From Candidatus Thorarchaeota archaeon (GTDB lineage Archaea > Asgardarchaeota > Thorarchaeia > Thorarchaeales > Thorarchaeaceae), in NCBI GenBank assembly GCA_016840245.1, contig JAEOST010000679.1:1-5009 (forward strand): a stretch of 5,009 nucleotides of DNA, written 5' to 3'. The position numbers and the translations under genes are program-made. The notes below the pieces were generated by a model. The model was given only the letters and a program-made list of their open reading frames with translations, was not told the DNA's origin and did not search any database. Shown piece after piece: positions 1 through 4,734 of this stretch. Positions within the stretch are counted from its first letter, which is position 1. Each line of letters opens with the position of its first letter.

Positions 1-803
1 ACCTACTCAGATTGGGTGTCCATCGGATAGTCCTTGAGGCTCCAGGTTTTCTTGATTACATGCGAGGAGACGAACCAATTACAAACCCTTGCGAACCGAA
101 AGCCAATATGAGAGCCATCACTGAGCTGTTGACTGGTATCACTTCTCTTCCAGAGTTTGAGGCTGAGCTTGCCCATCTAACAATCGAGAACATGAAGGCG
201 TGCTTATTCACAGAAGAAGTTGCCAAGGTCCTATCTGAGTATCTCCCCTCAACGTCTCCGAATATTGGACTTGAAACTGGATCTGAAAACCATACTCAGC
301 AGATTGGAAAGTGTGGGACTCCTGAAGATGTCCTACGAGCTGTCACAATTGCAAAGACATTTGGAATGACCCCTTATGTCTACTTCATCTATGGACTTCC
401 TGGAGAAACCTCTGAAACAGTGGATGAATCAATAAAGATGATGCGAATGATTAGTGATGCTGGAGTTGAACGGATAATCATGTATGGGTTTAGAGCACTC
501 CCTGACTCGGCATTTGCTGATTTTCCTGAACCTGGACCTGATTATGAACTCGGACGAAGAATGCGTGAGGAGGCGGCTCGCATCAATAGGAGCAAGAAAG
601 ATCGATATTTGGATACAACAATACGTGGTATTGCTGCAGAACCATCATGGACGAAGCATGGATACACAATGGTCTACCCCCTTGGTGAAGGCCCGCTCAT
701 GACCGTCCCAGGTGGTTTCTCTCCTGGAACAATGTTATCTGTTCATGTGACTCGAGTGTTGAGTGCAGGTCTCTTAGAAGGTGAAGTTGTGTCTTCAGAG
801 TGA
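1..803 (+). CDS. Radical SAM enzyme, C-terminal part with TRAM-like domain (5' end cut by window)
   Basis: The reading frame is open from the left edge (first full codon at base 3) to TGA at 801-803, so the TTG at 12 is not a real start and the N-terminus lies outside the window. The visible part resembles the second half of a radical SAM barrel in the Elp3/MiaB/YgiQ-like superfamily: a GLETGSE strand motif at 267-287, followed by a YFIYGLPGE motif ending at 407. Both are typical of the barrel strands that line the SAM pocket. The C-terminal stretch from about 660 is a glycine- and valine-rich beta segment (GYTMVYP, TVPGGFSPGTMLSVHV, GLLEGEVV) that reads like a TRAM RNA-binding domain. The CxxxCxxC iron-sulphur motif and any B12-binding domain would be upstream, so neither is seen. 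The substrate cannot be named; an archaeal B12-binding/radical SAM family or a tRNA-modifying enzyme are both possible. Superfamily call confident, subfamily not. Confidence 0.8.
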   Translation, partial: LLRLGVHRIVLEAPGFLDYMRGDEPITNPCEPKANMRAITELLTGITSLPEFEAELAHLTIENMKACLFTEEVAKVLSEYLPSTSPNIGLETGSENHTQQIGKCGTPEDVLRAVTIAKTFGMTPYVYFIYGLPGETSETVDESIKMMRMISDAGVERIIMYGFRALPDSAFADFPEPGPDYELGRRMREEAARINRSKKDRYLDTTIRGIAAEPSWTKHGYTMVYPLGEGPLMTVPGGFSPGTMLSVHVTRVLSAGLLEGEVVSSE

Positions 804-864
804 TTTACCAACTTTACAACCAGAAGAAAAACTTCTTATTGATAACGGAATGAACTTTGCGTTA

Positions 865-882
865 GAGTGTCACAGTACACTC
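865..882 (+). repeat. Inverted repeat in the rpoP leader
   Basis: GAGTGT (865-870) and ACACTC (877-882) are perfect 6-bp complements around a 6-nt spacer, ending 19 nt before the rpoP start codon and 7 nt before its GAGGT ribosome-binding site. It could be an operator dyad or a leader hairpin, or chance. No convincing TATA box was found in the 98-bp gap between the radical SAM gene and rpoP. Confidence 0.3.
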
Positions 883-901
883 ACCATATGAGGTTCTCTT
901 C

Positions 902-1045
902 ATGGTTTATGTATGTCATACTTGCAGACGTGAGGTCACTCCTGAAGGCCTTAAGACTCTCCCTGGAGTCAAGTGTCCCTATTGTGGTGGACGCATTCTA
1001 TACAAGATTCGACCCCCTGTCGTGAAACGCGTCAAGGGAGTCTAA
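902..1045 (+). CDS. rpoP: DNA-directed RNA polymerase subunit Rpo12 (RpoP, Rpb12-like)
   Basis: This 47-residue protein is the small zinc-ribbon subunit of archaeal RNA polymerase, equivalent to eukaryotic Rpb12/ABC10-alpha, which contacts the Rpo3/Rpo10 assembly platform. It begins MVYVCHTCRREV and contains C5-x2-C8 and C25-x2-C28, the four zinc ligands. The second pair lies in the family hallmark KCPYCGGRILYK, followed by IRPPVVKRVK, the strongly conserved basic C-terminal tail. The length is normal for the family. The ATG at 902 is chosen because GAGGT lies at 890-894 with 7 nt spacing, and the cysteine pair follows directly. It stands 98 bp after the radical SAM gene on the same strand and converges on the microprotein gene, with only 22 bp between the two stop codons. 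It is easily lost with a 50- or 60-residue cut-off. Confidence 0.95.
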   Translation: MVYVCHTCRREVTPEGLKTLPGVKCPYCGGRILYKIRPPVVKRVKGV

Positions 1046-1060
1046 ACTCTTTTCTAATTT
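1046..1060 (+). terminator. Possible T-rich terminator after rpoP
   Basis: The bases immediately after the rpoP stop are ACTCTTTTCTAATTT, a pyrimidine-rich tract with two T runs and no hairpin. Archaeal RNA polymerase often terminates at such U-rich stretches. The call rests only on composition and on its position between convergent genes. Confidence 0.3.
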
Positions 1061-1067
1061 CAAACCT

Positions 1068-1157
1068 CTATGGCGGCCTGACTAGAAGATACGCAGCCGC
1101 CAGTAATGAGGCCACAAATAGAATCACGAAGCATGCTGACAACAGTTTTCTTTTCAT
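1068..1157 (-). CDS. 29-residue single-span membrane microprotein downstream of the Get3-like gene
   Basis: The frame begins MKRKLLSACF and ends YLLVRPP before TAG. It has a basic N-terminus (K2, R3, K4), one hydrophobic stretch of about 20 residues (roughly L5-V26) rich in Leu, Ala and Val, and a short Arg-Pro-Pro end. This is the layout of a one-helix membrane peptide; a bare signal sequence is the alternative reading. The ATG is preceded by GAGGT with 5 nt spacing, and that site overlaps the stop codon of the upstream ATPase gene, so translation is probably coupled. The start lies 8 nt past the ATPase stop. No family is recognised. Chance cannot be excluded for so short a frame, but start, ribosome-binding site, spacing, hydrophobic profile and convergent fit before rpoP all agree. 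Confidence 0.6.
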   Translation of the reverse strand: MKRKLLSACFVILFVASLLAAAYLLVRPP

Positions 1158-1162
1158 TGCAT

Positions 1163-1167
1163 ACCTC
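1163..1167 (-). promoter_or_regulatory. Ribosome-binding site of the microprotein, overlapping the Get3-like stop codon
   Basis: On the minus strand the sequence reads TGAGGTATGCAATG: the TGA stop of the ATPase overlaps the GAGGT Shine-Dalgarno sequence, and ATG follows after 5 nt. A terminating ribosome would sit on this site, which suggests translational coupling of the two genes. Confidence 0.6.
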
Positions 1168-2161
1168 ACAGACCTTCCTCCTTCTCTTTGATCAGTATCT
1201 CTCCTAACTTCTCCAGACCCTCTAACCCTCTGATCTCACCTTCGAAAAGAGGCACTGTGGTCAAATCGAGGTCCGAGTACAGTTCTCTGATATCTTCCAG
1301 ATTGGATTGCTGCATCTTATGCCGCTTATTGCAAAATCGACATTCAGGATTTTCGGGTACTAATTGATTGATAACTAAATGCTTCGCAGGTATTTTCCAC
1401 ATATTCAGACTTGTTAGTAGTCGTTGTGTTTCAAAGACCGCCATGGCCTCTGAAATCAAGACAACAACAAATTGTGTAATATTTTCGTCTGAGAGTTGGT
1501 CACTGGCTGCCCGAATCTTGTCCTTGGTCTGCTGTAGCATCTCCCAAGATGAGTCCTCTTCTTGCTGACCTCCCCCAAACATGCCTTTCAGTCCTGACAT
1601 CATAGAACTGAGTCGCTGTCTCATTGTGAGCATCTTTCCTAACCAGCTGTCAAGCAGGTCCGGTAATTCCAGAAGTTTCAGGGTATGACCAGTTGGCGCC
1701 GTATCGAAAATCACTCTATCGTATGTTGTATCCTCAAGGAATTCAAGCATCTTTCCAAAGGCCATTGCCTCATCAGAACCTGGGGGTGCCATCCCAGACA
1801 CATCGCCCAGCATTTGTGACGCCATCTCCATCTGACCACCTGCTCCTCCTGCTTCTAGGTTCTGCTGGAAATCCTTCATTCCCTTTTCAGAGTCAATCTC
1901 AAGACCCCAGAGATTATCGATTCCATCAATCGTAACAATCTCTCCACCTGACAGGTCTTGGTCAAAGCTATCACTAAGACTGTGAGCAGGATCAGTTGAG
2001 AGTACCAATGTGCGATAGCCATGCTTTGCTGAAAGAACAGCTAATGCCCCAGCACAACTAGTCTTTCCAACCCCACCTTTTCCTCCACTAAGGATGAACT
2101 TTATTGAGTCTGTATAGAGTATGTCGCGGATTGTCAATAGATTCGCCTGACGAGAAAACAT
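1166..2161 (-). CDS. get3: Get3/TRC40-type ATPase (ArsA family), tail-anchored protein targeting
   Basis: The product has 331 residues from the ATG at 2161, normal for archaeal Get3/ArsA-like single-domain proteins. A deviant Walker A loop GGKGGVGKT spans residues 26-34, with the signature lysine K28. Switch I is STDPAHSLSDSF (55-66) with the probable catalytic D57. Switch II is DTAPTGHTLKLLELP (153-167). A CxxC pair, C274/C277 in ECRFCNKR, matches the zinc site at the Get3 dimer interface. Between the switches and after them lie methionine-rich amphipathic stretches (about 111-143 and 174-197), as expected for the hydrophobic client-binding groove. In eukaryotes this family delivers tail-anchored proteins to the ER; archaeal members bind similar clients. 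An arsenite-pump ATPase (ArsA) is less likely because the protein is not a tandem duplication and no ars genes are near. The frame extends upstream to 2290, but those residues overlap the divergent promoter and do not look like the family, so the internal ATG is preferred. Its ribosome-binding site is weak. Confidence 0.9.
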   Translation of the reverse strand: MFSRQANLLTIRDILYTDSIKFILSGGKGGVGKTSCAGALAVLSAKHGYRTLVLSTDPAHSLSDSFDQDLSGGEIVTIDGIDNLWGLEIDSEKGMKDFQQNLEAGGAGGQMEMASQMLGDVSGMAPPGSDEAMAFGKMLEFLEDTTYDRVIFDTAPTGHTLKLLELPDLLDSWLGKMLTMRQRLSSMMSGLKGMFGGGQQEEDSSWEMLQQTKDKIRAASDQLSDENITQFVVVLISEAMAVFETQRLLTSLNMWKIPAKHLVINQLVPENPECRFCNKRHKMQQSNLEDIRELYSDLDLTTVPLFEGEIRGLEGLEKLGEILIKEKEEGL

Positions 2162-2306
2162 CTCATGAGATAATGAGGCTTTTGGCGTGTCACAATTTAT
2201 TGTATTATGGAACTTACTAGGTCCTAATTCTCCGAAGAGATATAAGTTGGACTTCTTACAAACTGTTTTTGCAGTAAATTTCTCAACCACTCAACGGGGT
2301 GAGAAC
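2162..2306. promoter_or_regulatory. Divergent promoter region between the Get3-like and surface-protein genes
   Basis: This 145-bp gap serves two genes transcribed apart. For the plus-strand gene, GATATAAG at 2239-2246, preceded by the purine-rich CGAAGA, is a plausible TATA box with B-recognition element. A start about 25 bp downstream would leave a leader of roughly 35-40 nt before the ATG at 2307. For the minus-strand ATPase gene, candidates are TTATATCT (2245-2238), overlapping the same site, or an AT-rich AATAAATT-like box at about 2203-2194. A shared or overlapping TATA element would couple the two genes, but this is inference from sequence only. Confidence 0.4.
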
Positions 2307-2978
2307 ATGAGGAAAAAAATACTTCCAATAATAATACTACTAGGGCTTTTCCTGCTACCAACTGCTCTCGCAACGAATTCCCAAGGTCTGACCTGGGGTG
2401 TGGAAGCTGGACAAGAGATTCCCTATACATTGCATATCGGTCTTGAATATGAAACCACGCTGACAAGTACAACAATGGACGAGACACACCAGCTTATCTA
2501 CACAGTACAAAACTTGGCGGCTATTCCTGACACAGTTGATGGTACATATGATCTTGCAGGCGCAAGTGGTGCATTTAGCTTTGAAAATGGATCAGCACCT
2601 CCTTCCATTCCTGTTTCAGTACCAATTGCCTATCTAGTAATTCCAATAGGTAATTGGAGCCTGATTGATGAAGTTTTCAAGGAATCAGCAGAGGGGACAC
2701 CTAGCTTAGATATAACATGGATTGATACGATGTTTGAATGGGGTTTCACCTATACCTCTACAACCACGGGAAATCAAACTCTAACTATCAGGTTCGCTAA
2801 GAGTGATGGTGCAGCTAATTTCATCTCTGTCAGTTATGATTTCGGTGCTGCGGGTTCTGCATTGGTGACGTTTTCACGTCCTGGTGGTCCACTAGACACA
2901 ACCACTCTCCTCATCATTGGGGGTGGTGTGGTAGCAGTTGTGGTTATCGGACTTGTTGTCTGGAAAATTAGATCATAA
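2307..2978 (+). CDS. Exported, C-terminally anchored surface protein of unknown function
   Basis: The 223-residue product has a textbook signal peptide: MRKK, a hydrophobic core (I5-L17), and PTALA ending at residue 22, a likely signal-peptidase site. The mature part is Thr/Ser-rich and predicted beta-rich, opening with QGLTWGVEAGQEIPYTL. It carries three N-glycosylation sequons: N94-G-S, N116-W-S and N156-Q-T. A hydrophobic helix at about 198-219 followed by K-I-R-S would anchor it with its bulk outside the cell. No enzyme motif or cysteine is seen, so a binding or envelope-structural role is possible but not shown. The ATG at 2307 is preferred over an upstream in-frame start at 2187 because GGGGTGA lies just before it and the signal peptide starts there. 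It is transcribed away from the ATPase gene and ends just before a strong terminator. Confidence 0.8.
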   Translation: MRKKILPIIILLGLFLLPTALATNSQGLTWGVEAGQEIPYTLHIGLEYETTLTSTTMDETHQLIYTVQNLAAIPDTVDGTYDLAGASGAFSFENGSAPPSIPVSVPIAYLVIPIGNWSLIDEVFKESAEGTPSLDITWIDTMFEWGFTYTSTTTGNQTLTIRFAKSDGAANFISVSYDFGAAGSALVTFSRPGGPLDTTTLLIIGGGVVAVVVIGLVVWKIRS

Positions 2979-2980
2979 CT

Positions 2981-3010
2981 ATGTGAGGCTCATATGAGCC
3001 CCACATTTTT
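2981..3010 (+). terminator. Hairpin plus T-run terminator after the surface-protein gene
   Basis: From 2981 to 3006 the sequence forms a near-perfect palindrome: ATGTG-A-GGCTCAT pairs with ATGAGCC-C-CACAT with one A-C mismatch (2986 against 3001). It starts 2 nt after the stop codon and is followed at once by TTTTT and then CTCTTTT. This resembles an intrinsic terminator on the plus strand. The opposite strand lacks a T run, so it would not clearly serve the convergent gene. Confidence 0.7.
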
Positions 3011-3041
3011 CTCTTTTGCAGTAGAAACCATCATGGGTTGT

Positions 3042-3449
3042 TCAAATATCGAATTGGATCCTAGTTGTGGGTAGAATGTAGTAGATGAAAATCACAATGC
3101 TAACGATTACTTGCCCAATTCCATATAATATTGGCATGGTGAATACAACCATGAAGAAAAGATTCCCTGCAATGGTTAGGATACAGGTTAGTATTGTCAT
3201 TATCCACGCCCACGATTTCATACTCCATGAACCATACACTGCAAGTAGGAAGAGAATCCCAGCCAATAGCTCGAGACTTCCTCCGAGTACGTATTCAAAT
3301 CCGTAAGGAAGTATCAGAAATAGAACACCCAAAACAAGGGATACTATTGCTAAAATTAATTACAGTATTGCCATTATAATTATCCCAGTTGTTCTACCTC
3401 CTGGCATCCCATTTGAACGTCGTCTATCAGGAGTAGGTATCTCTGTCAT
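3042..3449 (-). pseudogene. Four-helix membrane protein of the M-T-E-I-P family, interrupted by an in-frame TAA
   Basis: Read from the ATG at 3449, the frame gives MTEIPTPDRR and continues to codon 29, meets TAA at 3362-3360 (codon 30), then stays open in the same frame for 105 further codons to TGA at 3044-3042. Ignoring the stop, it is exactly 135 residues, the same length as the neighbour at 3603-4010, and aligns to it with no gaps; by eye about 60 of 135 positions are identical. Codon 30 is CAA (Gln) in both intact neighbours, so one C-to-T change explains the stop. The break lies inside helix 1, yet the motif YGSWSMKSWAW (72-82), all four hydrophobic segments and the LPTTR end are intact. 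A strong AGGAGG ribosome-binding site (3462-3457) and a TATA-like box remain. It is a recent pseudogene, a sequencing error, or a read-through/re-initiated gene. Downstream translation would need a start such as the TTG at 3332, which has no clear ribosome-binding site. Confidence 0.75.
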
Positions 3450-3494
3450 TTCATTTCCTCCTAAATAAGCTGGAACTAGGGATGAGGTGCGTCT

Positions 3495-3503
3495 TAATAT
3501 ATC
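3495..3503 (-). promoter_or_regulatory. TATA-like promoter element of the interrupted gene
   Basis: On the minus strand this reads GATATATTA, 45 nt before the ATG at 3449. The same octamer ATATATTA occurs upstream of the two intact relatives at nearly the same distance. A start about 25 bp downstream would give a short leader containing the AGGAGG site. Confidence 0.55.
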
Positions 3504-3602
3504 CTGTTTATTCAAAATTGGTTATTCGAGATGATTAATTCCTTCACTAAGTTTCTTAGCTTCAATCCTATAGTGACTTGATTTCAAATTATTGTCAGCA
3601 AT

Positions 3603-4010
3603 TCAGACCCCAAAGTGAAGCCTAGTCGTGGGTAGGACGAAATAGATAATGATCATTACACTAACAATCATTTGACCTATCCCGAAAATCAATGGCATAC
3701 CTGTTGCTATTGCAAAGAAGACATACACTCCGATGTGAAGGATATTTGCAAAGATCGTTAATAACCATGTCCAAGACTGCATGTTCCAGAGACCATAGCA
3801 ATCAAACAGGAAGAGCACTCCGGTGAAAACAGCTCCTGCCCCACCAAGTGTAAACTCAAAATAATACGATGATCCTACAAACAGAGTCCCGAAGACAATG
3901 AATAATAGTCCAAGAAGAAATTGAATTATTATTACAAATAGGATTCCAGTAGGTCTAGCACCAGGGGTTGTATATGCAGGACCACCACCTGGCATTGGTA
4001 TTTCCGTCAT
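3603..4010 (-). CDS. Four-helix membrane protein of the M-T-E-I-P family, 135 residues
   Basis: The start at 4010 gives MTEIPMPGGG, matching the N-terminal motif of both neighbours. The frame extends upstream to 4115, but that stretch covers the TATA-like box and is unlike the relatives. The product has a Gly/Pro/Tyr-containing hydrophilic N-terminus (1-20) and four hydrophobic segments at about 21-46, 53-74, 80-103 and 105-127. The loop between segments 2 and 3 contains YGLWNMQSWTW (72-82), the most conserved part of the family, and the protein ends LPTTRLHFGV. No catalytic or metal-binding motif is evident, so the function is unknown; a small integral membrane protein is all the sequence supports. 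GAGGA lies about 9 nt before the ATG. It has its own promoter-like box, and 153 bp separate its stop from the start of the interrupted relative. Confidence 0.8.
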   Translation of the reverse strand: MTEIPMPGGGPAYTTPGARPTGILFVIIIQFLLGLLFIVFGTLFVGSSYYFEFTLGGAGAVFTGVLFLFDCYGLWNMQSWTWLLTIFANILHIGVYVFFAIATGMPLIFGIGQMIVSVMIIIYFVLPTTRLHFGV

Positions 4011-4058
4011 TTTCTCTCTTCCTCGTATCAGAAATAAATTTCCCAATGACCCGGCTGC

Positions 4059-4067
4059 TAATATATC
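4059..4067 (-). promoter_or_regulatory. TATA-like promoter element of the 3603-4010 gene
   Basis: The minus strand reads GATATATTA, 48 nt before the ATG at 4010, with an A-rich tract (ACAAAAAAAG) upstream that could act as a B-recognition element. The octamer is identical to those before the two relatives. Confidence 0.55.
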
Positions 4068-4146
4068 ATACTTTTTTTGTGGTGAAAGAAAATCGAACAC
4101 TTTCAGTTTCATCACTCTCGAATATTTAGCTACTGAATGGATTTAC

Positions 4147-4176
4147 TTCCTCCTAGGTTACTAGACCTAATAGGAG
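4147..4176. repeat. Imperfect inverted repeat between two family genes
   Basis: TAGGT (4154-4158) pairs with ACCTA (4165-4169) around a 6-nt loop. After a 2x2 mismatch, TCCT (4148-4151) pairs with AGGA (4172-4175), with a G-T wobble beyond. It lies upstream of the promoter-like box of the 3603-4010 gene. It may be an operator or an RNA hairpin; no role is shown. Confidence 0.4.
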
Positions 4177-4181
4177 AAAAC

Positions 4182-4198
4182 GATGTATTTGATACATC
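4182..4198. repeat. Perfect inverted repeat GATGTAT-TTG-ATACATC
   Basis: Seven perfectly complementary bases flank a 3-nt spacer. It sits 6 bp from the preceding inverted repeat and about 115 bp upstream of the promoter-like box of the 3603-4010 gene. Size and symmetry suit a dimeric regulator site or a tight hairpin. It has no adjacent T run in either direction, so it is unlikely to be a terminator by itself. Confidence 0.45.
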
Positions 4199-4222
4199 TT
4201 GTACCTTTCAATTCACAATTGT

Positions 4223-4255
4223 AAAAAGGAGAGATTCCGGGTCAAAAGACCCGGA
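4223..4255 (-). terminator. Perfect-hairpin terminator after the 4269-4646 gene
   Basis: On the minus strand TCCGGGTC-TTTT-GACCCGGA forms an uninterrupted 8-bp, GC-rich stem with a 4-nt loop (4255-4236). It is followed by the pyrimidine-rich ATCTCTCC and a run of five T (4227-4223). It begins 13 nt after the stop codon at 4269. This supports separate transcription of the genes on either side. Confidence 0.7.
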
Positions 4256-4268
4256 TAAACTGACGTGT

Positions 4269-4646
4269 CTACCTGAAGCGACTCTTGATATCTGATTGAT
4301 TTAGATAGAGTATCACAATCAGGTTGATGACAATTGAAAGCATACTCAGAGGTAGTTGGAATAGGTTCAAAATGAGACCTAGGACGTTGGTAATGATTGC
4401 CCATATCCATGCCCATGATTTCATTGAGAACAGTCCATAGCCTACTACAAAGTAGAATAGACCAAGGAGTACGAATACCATTCCTAAGATCATTCCAATG
4501 AATGGGACTAAGAACATTAATGATCCCAAAAAGATCATTGATAGTCCACCTAGGAATTGGAATATTGCCAATATTGTTACGCCAAGGGGCCTGTCACCAG
4601 AACTTGAGTAACCAGCCCCACCGCTTGGTACGGGGATTTCTGCCAT
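4269..4646 (-). CDS. Four-helix membrane protein of the M-A-E-I-P family, 125 residues
   Basis: The product begins MAEIPVPSGG with a Ser/Gly-rich hydrophilic N-terminus (1-20), then hydrophobic segments at about 22-47, 49-68, 79-98 and 99-115. It ends with the basic tail LNQSDIKSRFR. The family motif appears as YGLFSMKSWAW (70-80) between segments 2 and 3, and Q30 lies at the same ungapped position as in the 135-residue relative. The shorter length and basic C-terminus set it apart from the other two members, whose tails end LPTTR plus five residues. GAGGGAG (4659-4653) precedes the ATG with 6 nt spacing. It has its own TATA-like box upstream and a perfect-hairpin terminator downstream. The function is not recognised; similar small membrane proteins of unknown function are common in archaea. 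Confidence 0.8.
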   Translation of the reverse strand: MAEIPVPSGGAGYSSSGDRPLGVTILAIFQFLGGLSMIFLGSLMFLVPFIGMILGMVFVLLGLFYFVVGYGLFSMKSWAWIWAIITNVLGLILNLFQLPLSMLSIVINLIVILYLNQSDIKSRFR

Positions 4647-4698
4647 TTTTGTCTCCCTCGGTAATTTATGTAGTAAGATACTCCTTTGCGATACTACC

Positions 4699-4707
4699 TA
4701 ATATATT
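4699..4707 (-). promoter_or_regulatory. TATA-like promoter element of the 4269-4646 gene
   Basis: The minus strand reads AATATATTA, 52 nt before the ATG at 4646, again containing the octamer ATATATTA. It lies in the 88-bp gap after the partial gene at the right edge, indicating a separate promoter. Confidence 0.5.
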
Positions 4708-4734
4708 CGTCTAGTATTCAATATCTCATTCGCG

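Noticed and set aside
822..836. AGAAG-AAAAA-CTTCT hairpin as terminator of the radical SAM gene
   Set aside because: The stem is only 5 bp and AT-rich, with no T run after it; too weak to call.
973..1191. Plus-strand 72-codon frame across the rpoP 3' end and the microprotein
   Set aside because: It overlaps rpoP in another frame and is antisense to the microprotein and ATPase end; no recognisable protein character.
1368..1935. Plus-strand frames at 1368-1568 and 1693-1935
   Set aside because: Both lie antisense within the Get3-like coding sequence, which has clear catalytic motifs throughout.
2162..2290. N-terminal extension of the Get3-like frame by 43 codons from a GTG at 2290
   Set aside because: It overlaps the promoter region of the divergent gene, has no family-like sequence and no ribosome-binding site; family members begin shortly before the P-loop.
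2187..2306. Upstream in-frame start for the surface protein
   Set aside because: The signal peptide begins at 2307 directly after a GGGGTGA site, and the upstream 40 codons contain the TATA-like box.
2224..2487. Minus-strand 87-codon frame
   Set aside because: It is antisense to the signal peptide and mature part of the surface protein and crosses the divergent promoter; no motif or start site support.
3042..3332. A separate 96-residue protein starting at TTG 3332
   Set aside because: The sequence upstream of this TTG matches the relatives residue for residue back to a well-supported ATG at 3449; the frame is the tail of an interrupted gene.
3549..3561. CTAAG-TTT-CTTAG hairpin after the 3603-4010 gene
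   Set aside because: A 5-bp stem with no T-rich tract downstream on the minus strand; likely chance.
4011..4115. N-terminal extension of the 135-residue membrane protein
   Set aside because: The extension covers the shared ATATATTA box, and both relatives start at the M-(T/A)-E-I-P motif.
4148..4160. AGGAGGAAG on the minus strand as the ribosome-binding site of another small gene
   Set aside because: No ATG, GTG or TTG follows at a usable distance, and an in-frame TAG comes soon after; it is part of the inverted repeat.
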